Made by a program: the position numbers and the translations under genes. A stretch of DNA of 64,000 bases from Neocallimastix lanati (nom. inval.) (lineage: Eukaryota > Neocallimastigomycota > Neocallimastigomycetes > Neocallimastigales > Neocallimastigaceae): NCBI GenBank assembly GCA_016946835.1, contig JACVTC010000157.1, positions 62,001 through 126,000 on the forward strand, written 5' to 3'. Positions within the stretch are counted from its first letter, which is position 1. Every line of letters starts with the position of its first letter. The notes beneath the pieces were generated by a model. That model worked only from the letters and a program-made list of their open reading frames with translations, was not told the DNA's origin and searched no databases. This document shows positions 1 to 10,380 of this stretch, one piece after another.

Positions 1-145
1 TGCAGAAGTAATCTCTGTATTTGTTGCTTTTATACTTCTTATATTGAATAGAAAGAAATATGGTTATTTTTAATTAATATAAAATATATTTAAATTATTA
101 ATTATTAATGACCCTACTACTACTACTATCATTACTAATATGCTG

Positions 146-176
<31 letters not shown>

Positions 177-1083
177 TTTTATTTTTTATTTTTTATTCAT
201 TTAAAAAATTATGAATAGAATATGGAATTATCAAAATAAAAAAAAAAAAAAAAAAAAAAAAAATTTATAAATTATACTAATGATTAAAAAATAGAGATAG
301 AAACGTAGAAATATTAATTAAATTTAGATTTAAAATTTTATATTCACATGTAATTCTATATAATATAATAGATTAATAATAGTATAGTTTACATTTTTGA
401 TATATTTATTAAAAATATATATTTATATATAAATAATTATATATATATATATATAAAAGTTTATATTTTTATATTTGTATAGAAAAACTTTATAAATTAT
501 TTATAATTAAATAAAATGTTTTTATGAATATTTATTATTAAAAATATTATTAAATTATTTATTTATGTATTCTGTTTTCTTCTTCTTATCTTTTATATTT
601 TAAGAAAAAAAAATAATTATTTTTTAATTTATTTTTTTTTTTTTTTGTACTTTCTTTAAAATATATATAATATATATATATATATATAAAGACAATAAAA
701 TTTATTGATTAATGTATATAATTTTTAAATTAAACCTGTTTTTTTTTTTTTTTTTTTTTTTTTTCAAAAATTATACTTTGTTTGTTCTACCAAAAATAAT
801 AATAATAATAATTATAAATAATAAGAAGTAATAGCAATAAACAGTTGATAAATTTCTTCACTGAGCATTCTTGTTAAAAAAAAAAAAAAAAAAAGAAAAA
901 TTTAACAAACGAGACTTCTTTATTACTTCTTTAAAATATTTGTAAAAAGTGACCTTCATTATTTATTTTATAAAATAATATTATAATATAAATACTAATA
1001 ATCAATAGACAAGTATTATTAATTATAATAGTTAGTTTTATATATATTATTTATTAATAATAATATTCCATTATTAAATTTCC

Positions 1084-1123
<40 letters not shown>

Positions 1124-1371
1124 CTTTTTCAAAATAAACAAAAAGTTGACTTAATATTTCATTATTAATATTAGTTGTAGTAAATTATTTTTTTTTAACA
1201 ATTATAATATATTTTTAATATATTTATTCATTCCTAAATACCTTTAAATATTAAATAAATTTAATAATTTAATCCTATATTTCACTTGAATTCAATTTTT
1301 ATACATTACAATAAATAATAACAATAATAAATAATAAATTACAATAAATAAAAATATTATTTATATCATTA
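1..1371. other. AT-rich gene-free spacer
   Basis: No supportable gene. The stretch consists of AT-rich spacer with several poly(T) or poly(A) tracts of about 20-35 nt (for example near 150-172, 239-263 and 1092-1123) and short AT dinucleotide runs. Confidence 0.7.
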
Positions 1372-1562
1372 TTTTAGAATATGTGAAATGTATGAAAAAT
1401 AAGCTTCAAATGTATTGAAACATATTGTAAATAATATATAAGCCACAATGTATTAATATAAAAGCGTTTTAATTTAGAATAATTAAGTGCTAGAACTTTT
1501 TATCATAAAATATATTAATAAAATTGACATAATTATAAATCAGAAATTCATGTCTTTTAACA
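1372..1562 (+). repeat. 5' LTR of Copia-type element
   Basis: Direct repeat of 2897-3099, sharing long blocks such as the one around AAGCTTCAAATGTATTG and the end TTTAACA. The expected initial TGTTAG reads TTTTAG, a likely point change. Confidence 0.65.
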
Positions 1563-1576
1563 GATTAAGAGTCTCA
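1563..1576 (+). other. Primer-binding site candidate, anticodon region of tRNA-Lys(CUU)
   Basis: GATTAAGAGTCTCA follows the LTR end directly. Its complement TGAGACTCTTAATC matches the anticodon stem-loop of tRNA-Lys(CUU) as known in animals (loop CTCTTAA). Copia elements are known to prime from a cleaved 5' half of a tRNA, so this fits a half-tRNA-Lys primer. The same 14-mer occurs at 32981 (+) and 28668-28681 (-), each time next to an LTR end. Confidence 0.6.
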
Positions 1577-1633
1577 TTTGACTCTTAAAAAGATTCTTAG
1601 CAATAGAATATTTTGCCGGAAACAATATTATGT

Positions 1634-1669
<36 letters not shown>

Positions 1670-2887
1670 TGAATTTAAAATTTTGATAAAAGCTGCTCAT
1701 AAGTCAATTTTAGGAAAACTAATAAAACTGATTGCAAAATTAAAGAAATGAGTAAAATATAAAATAGTTGATAAAAGGAAGTTACTGCAAGTTAAATAAA
1801 CCTCTAAAAATATTAATTTAATAAGAAAAACACGCTAAAAGTATATAAAAGAAAATAATCTTCATAATAGAGACTCTTAATTGAAATTAAAATATGATAT
1901 TTTAATAAATGAACTCTTAGCTATTAGTAATATAATATATCTATACATGAAGGAATCTACTATGTGATTAACTATTTCAGCCCCATGAATATACAAAACA
2001 CAATTTAATATATTAAGAAGATTTAAACAAACATATTTTTTTTTTAAACAACAAAACATATTATTTAAAGTATAGTTATTTTAACACGTATTTATACATA
2101 TCAAACGAGTATATATAAATATAAACTACAATAATGGAGGAGTCTTTTTGTCAGAGATCTCATATAAATTAATTAAAATATAATGTCCCAAATATTCAAG
2201 GGATATAGAATGGTAATTCCTAGGGTACATTCTAACAATAATAGTATTATTAAACCTAGCGTGAAATATTATAAAACAATTTATATTATTTACTAATAAG
2301 TTTAAATGATTAGAATGATATAATTAATTATAAATACAATCAATTTTAATATTCCAAGATTATGATTTATCAAAGTACGCCAATATATAATTAACAATTT
2401 ATTTTAATAGCTGTCACTAAAACTACAAAGTGAAATATATATATAGGTTAGTGCTAATCTATAAAGCGGATTATAATTGCAAGTGATGTAAAACCAAATA
2501 TATAAGAGGTATTCATACAAATTGAGATGATATAATATCACCCTTCAAGAAAAAGGTTTCCATCATAAAAATGGAAATAAATAAACCAAATATTATAAGA
2601 GATGCTTTAGATACATCTAATATTAATGGTGTAATTATATTAAATATTTTTTTAGGGGAAAATTATTAGATTATAAATATATTTAAGAAATTATTTTAGT
2701 AATATTTAAATCGAATTAAATAATTTATATAATGTAAAATTACTTTATTCATGGAAAATTAAAGGTTAATTTAGAATAAAAATAAATAATAGTTTAATAA
2801 TATCAAGTTAATATTATAAAATAGGATAATTTTATATACACATATTCACCAGTAAACCAATTTATTCATTATAGAATAACTAGGTTT

Positions 2888-2896
2888 AAGAGGGAA
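2888..2896 (+). other. Polypurine tract of Copia-type element
   Basis: AAGAGGGAA directly abuts the TGTTAG start of the 3' LTR, where plus-strand priming occurs in LTR retroelements. Confidence 0.55.
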
Positions 2897-3099
2897 TGTT
2901 AGAATATGTGAAATGCATGATAAATAAGCTTCAAATGTATTGAAACATATTGTAATATAATTAATATTAATGTATAAGCCACAATGTATTAATATAAAGG
3001 TATTTAATTTAGAATAATTAAGAGCTAGAAATTCTTTATCATAAAATATATTAATAAAATTGACATAATTATAAACCATGAATCCTTGACTCTTTAACA
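2897..3099 (+). repeat. 3' LTR of Copia-type element
   Basis: Starts TGTTAGAATATG and ends TTTAACA (short inverted ends TGTTA/TAACA). It is the direct repeat of 1372-1562. Confidence 0.65.
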
Positions 3100-5034
3100 A
3101 TTATTATTAATAATATTAATAATAATGATTTAAAATCAATTATCAACAAAATTTATTTTATTATTATTATACTATTAAAAAAAGATTTCATTTTATTAAA
3201 AAAATAATTATTTTGTTTCATCTTTTTTTTTTTTTTTTTTAAAAAAAAGTTATCTATTTACTTGTTATTTTATTTTATCAATAATTATAGATGAATATAT
3301 TGAAATGTTTAAAAAACGACAAAATCTCTGACACCTTGTACTCTAATTCTATTTATACTAAGTCTAACCTTACATTATTATAACTATATTTATAATTATT
3401 TATATTGTTATTATTATTATTAATATTATTATTATTTATTGACTTTTATGAGTTATATAATTTGTAGTTATGAATAAAAAAAATTGAGGCAATTGTTTTA
3501 ATATAAATATCTTCATGCTTTCATAGCTTTTTTTTTTTATAAAAAAAAAAAAAAGCTATTAAAGCAAGTCGTTTAAAAAGGATTTTTCATAGATAAGTTT
3601 CTTAATAGAATTTTATAATGCTCTATAGTTTATATGTACATATAAATATATATAAATATAAATATATATAAATTGATTTAATTGATTGATTTAACAGAAA
3701 TTTTGATGTTAAAATAAAAAAAGTAAAAAAATAAAAAATTATTAAATTTAAGAAATATAGAATATTCTATATTCTAATAATCATTTCATTAAATTTTTTT
3801 TTATACTTTTTATTTTTATTTTTTTTATTTATTTTTATTTATTTTTTAATTTTTTTTATTTTCTTAATTAATTTAATTTAACTTAATTTAAATTTTAATT
3901 CTATTAAAAAGAAGAAAAAACTTTATTTATTATAAATTTGATGTTTCCAAAACCATTTTGAAATTTACAATTTCTGTGATCTTTTTTTTTTTTTTTTTTT
4001 TTTTTGGTATAAAATGAAAATGTGAATTAGAAACTTTAATTATTAAATAAATAAATAATAATAATAATAATATAAAGAATGTATTTATAATAATAAATAA
4101 TAATAATAAATAATAAATAAATAATAATAATAATATAAAGAATATATTTATAATAAATAATAATAAATAATAATAGTAATAATATAAAGAATATATTTAT
4201 AATAATAAATAATAAATAATAATAATAAATAATAATAAATAATAATAATTAATAATTAATAATAATAATGAATATTAATAATATAAAATTATATTAGAAA
4301 TAAAATTAATTCAATATTGAATGATTTTATTAATTTATATTATGCGCTATATACTTATTAAAGAATATATCCATATATATATTATTTTTATTTTAATTAT
4401 TTATTTATTTACTTATTAATATCATCAAATATATATATATAAGAAACATATGATATGTACTTTTATAATTTATATTCATGATATTGTAAATTAGAACATA
4501 ATAATTTAAACTATAACTACTTTTATTTTTTTTTTTTAAAAAAGATTATTTATTTAATTAAATAATAAAGTATTAAATAAAAAATATTAGAAACCATAAA
4601 TAATAATAATATTTGTTTTAATTATATTGAAATAATATAATAATAAATTTATAAATAATATTTATAATATTAGTTATATTAATAGAAAAATTTTGTATAA
4701 TAAATAAATGATTAAATGAAAAATAAAAATATATATTTCGTAATTAATTTAAGGAAATAACACAGGTAAAAAATGAAAAATTTTATATTATCTTCATGTA
4801 ATATTTTACTATTTTGAAAAAATATATATAGATATATATATTAAATAAATTAATATATTACTAAATCATTTATTGTTCTTTTCGTTTTCAAAAAAATTTT
4901 TTTATTATATATATATATATATATTTTTATCAAAATGTGGAATACATTTTTATTAAAATACCTTCTTTATATTTAAACAATAATAAATTTAAAAACTTTT
5001 TCAAAATTATAGGTTTTTTTGAAAAAAATACAAC
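3100..5034. other. AT-rich spacer with (AAT)n microsatellites
   Basis: No gene seen. (AAT)n and AATAAAT-type repeats fill roughly 4050-4270. Poly(T) occurs near 3222-3240 and 3983-4005. Confidence 0.65.
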
Positions 5035-5117
5035 TGCCGGAAGCGAGATTCGAACTCGCGCTTCTTTCGAAAACGCATCTTGAGTGCGCCGCCTTAGACC
5101 AACTCGGCCATCCCGGC
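5035..5117 (-). tRNA. tRNA-Leu (anticodon CAA)
   Basis: Read on the minus strand the 83-nt sequence folds as a class II tRNA. The 7-bp acceptor stem pairs GCCGGGA with TTCCGGC, with discriminator A. The D-arm contains TGGCCGAGTTGG, a good A box. The anticodon loop CTCAAGA gives anticodon CAA. A long variable arm follows, then the T-arm with GAGTTCGAATCTC (B box). No intron and no encoded CCA. The long variable arm and CAA anticodon identify leucine. It is the only intact tRNA gene in the window. An LTR begins 13 bp upstream of its 5' end. Confidence 0.94.
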
Positions 5118-5130
5118 TTGATATCTCATA

Positions 5131-5788
5131 TGATACGATACCACTATAAAAATAAGATTTAGGTAAGAAATTTAGGTTAGAAATATTGTATAAATATTAT
5201 TGGTTATAATAATTAAAATAATTTATATATAGTTAATTCAAATAATTATTTTTAAAAGCATGGTTAATTCTTTTATCATAATTAAAATAGATAAATTATA
5301 TTATTAATGATTCTATTATTATGATAATAAATTAATTCATCATTATTATTAATAAGTTTTATTTTATATTTTAAATATTATTTTGAGAATTATATAGTTT
5401 TAGGAATTATATTATAAATATTGATAATTATATTTTATTTAGGAAATATATTTTAAATATTAATAGTTAAATATATTTAATAATGAAATTGTATTTTTAA
5501 ATAAAGTTATTAGGAAATTAATAGTTAAAGAGATATGTTTAATAAAAATATAATATTAATTAATTATTTTAACAATTATATAAAATTAAGAGAATGTAAT
5601 AATAAATTATTATGTATGTAAAAATAAAATTATAAAAATAAATAAAGAACAAAATATTATTATAAAACATTATTATTATAAATTATTTTCTTATATTTAT
5701 TAGAATATATTATTGTGTCATAATTCCCTAGAGAAACGACCAAATAAATAAATAACTAGATATGGAATATTTTAAATGTTCTGTATCA
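5131..5788 (+). repeat. Solo LTR, type C, next to tRNA-Leu
   Basis: Begins TGATACGATACCAC and ends CTGTATCA. It aligns in several blocks with the LTR at 16336-16850: the start, the TTTAGGTTAG block, the AGAATATATTATT block and the end. CATA lies immediately on both sides (5127-5130 and 5789-5792), consistent with a 4-bp target duplication. The start lies 13 bp upstream of the mature tRNA-Leu 5' end, about where Pol III starts transcription. It is more diverged than the 16-kb copy, hence older. Confidence 0.75.
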
Positions 5789-5792
5789 CATA

Positions 5793-6980
5793 TAATACAG
5801 AATGAACAAATAATACTAATTGTGCTAGAATAATATAAATTATTCTAACCTTATAGATTATTCTATTCTATATAATTGGAACTTTCCAATATTCTTCAAA
5901 TATTACTAAATAGAAATCTAAAGTTAATAAATCACTAATTAACTTATAATTCCTTTTTGAATTATCGATCCGATTCCATTATAATGTATTAAAAATCTTT
6001 AGCCAAGAATATTGTCCTTGCCCACTTAATATATTAATATTATATTTCTTTTGTATTATGTTATATTGAAAATAATCAAATCTATTTAATTAGTTATTAA
6101 AATTTTCGTTATCAATTTAAATTTATTTTTAATTACTAAATTTAACTAAACCACAATAAAATATTCTGTATAATCTCTTTATTTTTATTTTATATATATT
6201 AGTATTAAACTATTATTAAATAATTAATAATTCAATAATATATAACTACTATTTATAACAATAATATTATTAACTAAAATAATAATTCAATTTCAATTTA
6301 AATGTTTTATTTATAAAAATAATTAGTAATTAGTTTATTAAAAAAATAGTTAGGCTTTACAAATTTTAATTTGATAAAAAAATATAAATACATGTAATTT
6401 TAGTGAAATAAAATATAATCAATAACTTACTTTTATTAAATAAATAATTATATTATTATTTTTCTTTTATAAATTTAAATAAATAAATATTGATTTTAAA
6501 ACAAATTATTTTTTTTTATTGTAATTTAATTATTTGTGTTAATTATTATTATATTCCTAAAACTATATGAACCATACCACATATGATAACAGTATAATAT
6601 ATATTAATTAATATTATAATGTTATTCTAAAGTTGTAGTTAAATTCTAACTTTTAAGAAAGAACTATTTTACAACTTATATTAAAATTAATTACTACAAT
6701 AAATAATTAATATAGAAAGTAAATATAAAATAAATTTTTACACAATTAATTTATCTTATATTTTGTATTTAAACACTTTATTTATTTATAAGTTTTCATA
6801 TATTAACCACTGTTAATATATGTTATTAAAAACACATTTTTATTACAATATTTTCCGTCCTTTACAAAAAAGAGAGTGCCTTTCAAATAATAAGTATAAA
6901 TGTAAAATTTATATTTTGTTTGATCACGTGTATATTCTATTAATTTTAAATTATAAAATTATTAAATTATAAAAATTCTT
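5793..6980. other. AT-rich stretch, possibly decayed element internal DNA
   Basis: No ORF or tRNA recognised. It begins TAATAC directly after CATA, like the B LTR starts, so it may be the remnant of another LTR element, but no second end was found. Confidence 0.35.
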
Positions 6981-6989
6981 TATCACATA

Positions 6990-7122
6990 TAATACGGGGT
7001 GTCACTAAATACCTTGTATTTCCTATTAAATACTCTTAATAATAATAAAATAAAATTATTATTAAATATTCTTATTAAAATCTTTTATTAATATTAAATA
7101 TAATAAAAATTATTATTAAATA
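6990..7122 (+). repeat. Truncated B-type LTR (first 133 bp)
   Basis: Starts with the B LTR end (TAATACGGGGTGTCAC) after CATA and breaks off exactly where the element A 5' LTR begins. Bases 6981-7122 look identical to 15151-15292 on the other side of element A. Confidence 0.8.
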
Positions 7123-7696
7123 TGGTACGGTGCCGAATTAAAAATATAATTTTAATATAAATAGTAAAGTTAAATAGGAAATAATTATAAAATAATTATA
7201 TATAATAATATTAATTAAATTTAAAATAATATAAAAAAAAAATATTAGTAAAGATAGTAAAGATAATATATAAATTGAACCAATAGGATTTAATAAAAAT
7301 AAATATATAAATATGAAAGAAAAATGATTTTTTTAGACAGACGTAGTTTAATTAGTTTAGAATTAGGAAGTTATAAATCTAAGTTAGAGATACTTAGAAA
7401 ATAATTAATTTAGTAAAATATAAAATAAATACTTATTAAAGTTAAGGTTTAATTATTCAAGGGAATAGATTAAAATAACTAATAAGTATTTAAAAATAAT
7501 TAATGTAAAAAAAAATATATATATATATATTTTAATAAAACAAAACGACAACAAATATTCTTTTATCTTTTTCTTATTATTTTTATTTAATCTTTTTGTG
7601 TGATAATTATTATAATTCTTTTATTAGAATATATAATTTTATAATAAAACTTGCATTCACGAACCACCCGATACAATATAAAAATTATTCGTATCA
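7123..7696 (+). repeat. 5' LTR of element A
   Basis: 574 bp, from TGGTACGGTGCCG to ATTCGTATCA, TG...CA bounded. It is a near-perfect direct repeat of 14584-15155. Differences are small indels in a T run near 7335 and in the A/AT tract near 7510. Confidence 0.92.
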
Positions 7697-7700
7697 AATT

Positions 7701-7718
7701 TGGCGCCCAACGTGGGGG
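7701..7718 (+). other. Primer-binding site, 3' end of tRNA-Lys(CUU)
   Basis: TGGCGCCCAACGTGGGG begins 4 nt after the LTR. It is complementary to the 3' end, including CCA, of tRNA-Lys(CUU) as known from animals, the primer type called Lys1,2. The host's own tRNA-Lys is not in the window, so the match rests on known tRNA sequences. Confidence 0.85.
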
Positions 7719-7924
7719 GAATAAATGAAAGCAAGATAAAATTATATGAAAATAATAACAGAGCATAATAATTACTAATTTTTTTTTTATTATTATTTTA
7801 GTTTGTAATTGATTTAATATTATCTTATATTGTTTTTTTTTTTTTTTTTTTTATTATTATTTTTATTATTTTGAATACATATACATTTTTTTATATAAAA
7901 ATATACTATTATTAAATTTTCAAA

Positions 7925-9136
7925 ATGTTTGACGCAACAAAACTATTAAAAGTATTACCACTTCTATCCAACTATGGAAGAGATGTTGATAGTTGGATTA
8001 ATGATTTCTCTAAAGTAATGGCTTTGTACGATATTATTGAACCAAGACAAATATTTACATGGGCTAAAGAGGCTGTTGAAGAAGATATTCAAGGCGTTTT
8101 AAACTCCCTTATAACAAAAAGAGGTTCAGAAATCAAGTACCCTACGAAAAAGGAAATTCAAGAAGCAATTGAAGAATATCTGAAGATTACAGAAAGTGAA
8201 AAATGTTCTATCTTAAAATCCTTAAAAATTTCTAATGTAGAAACTATAAAGAAATTTAATTATAGATACAAAAAGTTATATAATAAGCTTAGTCAAGAAT
8301 ATAGAAAACTTGTTACTGTTAAGGATTACACAAACTCTATTAGCTCAAGAGTATTCGCATGTTCCAGAGTAATTGTAGCCGAATGTGAAAATGTAACTGA
8401 AGCATTCAAAATTGAGGAAATTGCAGAAGACGCAGAAAAGGAAATCATTTCAAATACAAATCAGGCAATGCCATATACAGGAGGAACCCCTATGATGATT
8501 ACTCAAACTAATATTAATCAAAACCCAATATTAAATCATCCAATTTATGGTGAATTAATAAATGGACAAGCTAATTTAAATTATGGATTAAATTATTATC
8601 CTAATAATAATACCTTATTTACAGCAACTAGAAGAAACGATGTACCAAAACTTTGGGGTCCCAATATTGACAACTATAATATATATAATACACCTAACCC
8701 TCAATATAGTGGCTATAATAATAGATATTATAATAACAATAATAATTATAATATGAAAAATAATACTCAATTAATGCGGTTTGGAAATTTTAAAAATAGA
8801 CCATATAATAACAGATATAATCAAAATAACTATACTAGGGGGAATTCTAATTTTACTGTAAAAGGAAATACTAATAATAACAATAATAATATGACAAGTT
8901 ATGATGTTAAAAATTCTCACATGATAAACAATAATAATAATATGATTAATGGAAATTCTAATGATCACATGAATAATAGTACAAGAAGAAGAAACCACAA
9001 TGATGCATCTAGTGGAACTATCATGTGCCATAAATGCACCATGCACGGTCATAAAGCTTCCGAATGTACCTATACTTACAAACAATTGGCAGACATGGAA
9101 GAAAAAGGATTAATTAAAACTCCTTTAAACCAATAA
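7925..9136 (+). CDS. gag: Element A Gag (capsid-nucleocapsid), 403 aa
   Basis: Structural protein of the virus-like particle. The N-terminal ~180 residues form a helical capsid-like region (W-rich start, KFNYRYKKLY block). An Asn/Tyr-rich low-complexity linker follows (about residues 190-360). A CCHC zinc knuckle at about 368-381 (C-X2-C-X4-H-X4-C, CHKCTMHGHKASEC) is typical of nucleocapsid. The start ATG at 7925 is the first one after the leader and aligns with the start of element B Gag. The ORF ends two codons after the slippery heptamer TTTAAAC, so most ribosomes should stop here and a fraction should enter pol. It is intact. Confidence 0.88.
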   Translation: MFDATKLLKVLPLLSNYGRDVDSWINDFSKVMALYDIIEPRQIFTWAKEAVEEDIQGVLNSLITKRGSEIKYPTKKEIQEAIEEYLKITESEKCSILKSLKISNVETIKKFNYRYKKLYNKLSQEYRKLVTVKDYTNSISSRVFACSRVIVAECENVTEAFKIEEIAEDAEKEIISNTNQAMPYTGGTPMMITQTNINQNPILNHPIYGELINGQANLNYGLNYYPNNNTLFTATRRNDVPKLWGPNIDNYNIYNTPNPQYSGYNNRYYNNNNNYNMKNNTQLMRFGNFKNRPYNNRYNQNNYTRGNSNFTVKGNTNNNNNNMTSYDVKNSHMINNNNNMINGNSNDHMNNSTRRRNHNDASSGTIMCHKCTMHGHKASECTYTYKQLADMEEKGLIKTPLNQ

Positions 9137-9158
9137 ATGGGAGAAGGACAACTTCCAT
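9124..9158 (+). promoter_or_regulatory. -1 ribosomal frameshift signal between gag and pol (element A)
   Basis: The heptamer T-TTA-AAC sits in the gag frame at 9124-9130 and matches the X-XXY-YYZ rule. A 6-nt spacer containing the gag stop follows. Then ATGGGAG (9137-9143) pairs with CTTCCAT (9152-9158) around an 8-nt loop, with one G-U pair. Pol lies in the -1 frame, and the two frames overlap only from 9118 to 9136. Element B has the same heptamer, spacer length and stem, with the G-U replaced by G-C. Confidence 0.85.
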
Positions 9159-10380
9159 GAAACAAACCCATGACAATAGTTTCAATAATAATCTTGACAA
9201 TAAACAAAATTATAATAATAACATAAACGACAATCAAAATAATAATTATTTTATGACGACAATACCGACTAACACATTAATGACCAATTGTAACAATAGT
9301 AACCATAACAACATGACACTTTCAAAAAAATTTCCTAATCAAGAAGATCATTCACATTTATATAACACAGAAATTGTGGCGGCGGCTACAAGGAAATCAA
9401 AACCAAAATTGAATAAAGTTAAACCATATGATAAGAATAATACAATAAATAATTTAAAAGATCAACCTACCCCTATAATTACGTTAGCAATGAGTCATAA
9501 TACTAATTTATCTATTAATAATAATAATAATAATAATAGTTATAATAATAGTAATAATAACAGTATTAATAATAATAATAATAATAACAATAATATTAAT
9601 AATAATAATGTTATTAATAATAATAATAAAATTAATAACAATAATAATATTAATAATAATAATAATATTAGTAATAATAATATTAATAATGTTAATAATA
9701 GTAATAATAAAAATGATGATAATAATATTAATAGAGATCAAAATGTTATACCTATACAAGATGATATTGAAATGCTTAGGGAATCTGAATTAGAAGAAGA
9801 AGATAACAATAATATAAATTATAGTGAAACAAAGGCTAAAAATAATAAAACTGTGAAATTTTCTTTAAATGAAAGTGAATCAGTTAATAACACTAAAGGT
9901 AATCAAAGCACCACAGAAAAGTTAGAATATTTAGATCCTTCCTTCATTACTGAAAAGAATATTATTAATGCTAAAAAGAAAAATAAACAAGAACGTATCA
10001 GAGAAATTAGGGAACAAATTAATAATAATAAAATGAAAACCAATACTCAAGAATTACCTATTAATAACAAGGAACGTCACATAAATTTGATGAAGACTTT
10101 TGAAGAATACTGCATTCAAGATTTAGTTAAAGAAGTAGCTTCTACTGAAGTAATTACTAAGCTAGCATACCTTCTGGATCTATTCCCCAAATTTCGATCT
10201 GAATTTATGAAGGCCTTAAAACTTACCCCTAAAAATACGGTTACTAATATCATGACAATAATTAGCAAGAATAAAATTATTAAAGTGAAGGGATTTGTCG
10301 AGAATAAATCATGTGAAATATTTTTGGATTCGTGTGCTAGTCTTAATGCTATAACAAGATCCACATTAAATAAATTATAA
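9157..10380 (+). CDS. pol: Element A pol, N-terminal part: Asn-rich linker and protease start
   Basis: This frame is open from 9118, so after a -1 slip translation would enter at 9130. The ATG at 9157 is only the first Met. The product begins with an Asn-rich linker, including an almost pure Asn stretch encoded by (AAT)n at about 9515-9735. A charged region (KNIINAKKKNKQERIREI) conserved in element B follows. The retropepsin-like active site is at 10327-10341, reading D-S-C-A-S where most family members have D-S/T-G-A-S. A TAA at 10378 interrupts the frame 17 codons after the catalytic Asp. The same reading frame resumes immediately after it. Confidence 0.8.
   Translation: MKQTHDNSFNNNLDNKQNYNNNINDNQNNNYFMTTIPTNTLMTNCNNSNHNNMTLSKKFPNQEDHSHLYNTEIVAAATRKSKPKLNKVKPYDKNNTINNLKDQPTPIITLAMSHNTNLSINNNNNNNSYNNSNNNSINNNNNNNNNINNNNVINNNNKINNNNNINNNNNISNNNINNVNNSNNKNDDNNINRDQNVIPIQDDIEMLRESELEEEDNNNINYSETKAKNNKTVKFSLNESESVNNTKGNQSTTEKLEYLDPSFITEKNIINAKKKNKQERIREIREQINNNKMKTNTQELPINNKERHINLMKTFEEYCIQDLVKEVASTEVITKLAYLLDLFPKFRSEFMKALKLTPKNTVTNIMTIISKNKIIKVKGFVENKSCEIFLDSCASLNAITRSTLNKL

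Larger units (their letters stand above)
1372..3099 (+). mobile_element. TRIM-like non-autonomous Copia-type LTR element
   Basis: Two similar direct repeats of about 190-203 bp (1372-1562 and 2897-3099) enclose 1334 bp with no credible coding sequence. A primer-site candidate follows the first repeat directly, and a purine run (AAGAGGGAA) precedes the second, which begins TGTTAGAATATG. Both repeats end in TTTAACA. LTR-PBS-spacer-PPT-LTR without ORFs is the layout of a terminal-repeat retrotransposon in miniature. The first repeat has lost its terminal TG (TT instead). Flanks share only ATTA, so a target-site duplication is weak. The same LTR family occurs near 34.1 kb and, with coding relics, near 61.8 kb. 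Confidence 0.65.

Noticed and set aside
1877-3100. Short minus-strand ORFs at 1877-2059 and 2846-3100
   Set aside because: They lie in the non-coding interior and LTR of a Copia-type element and have no motif.
9508-9759. Ile-rich minus-strand ORF and a similar plus-strand one inside (AAT)n
   Set aside because: Shadow translation of the Asn repeat of element A pol; composition is explained by the microsatellite.
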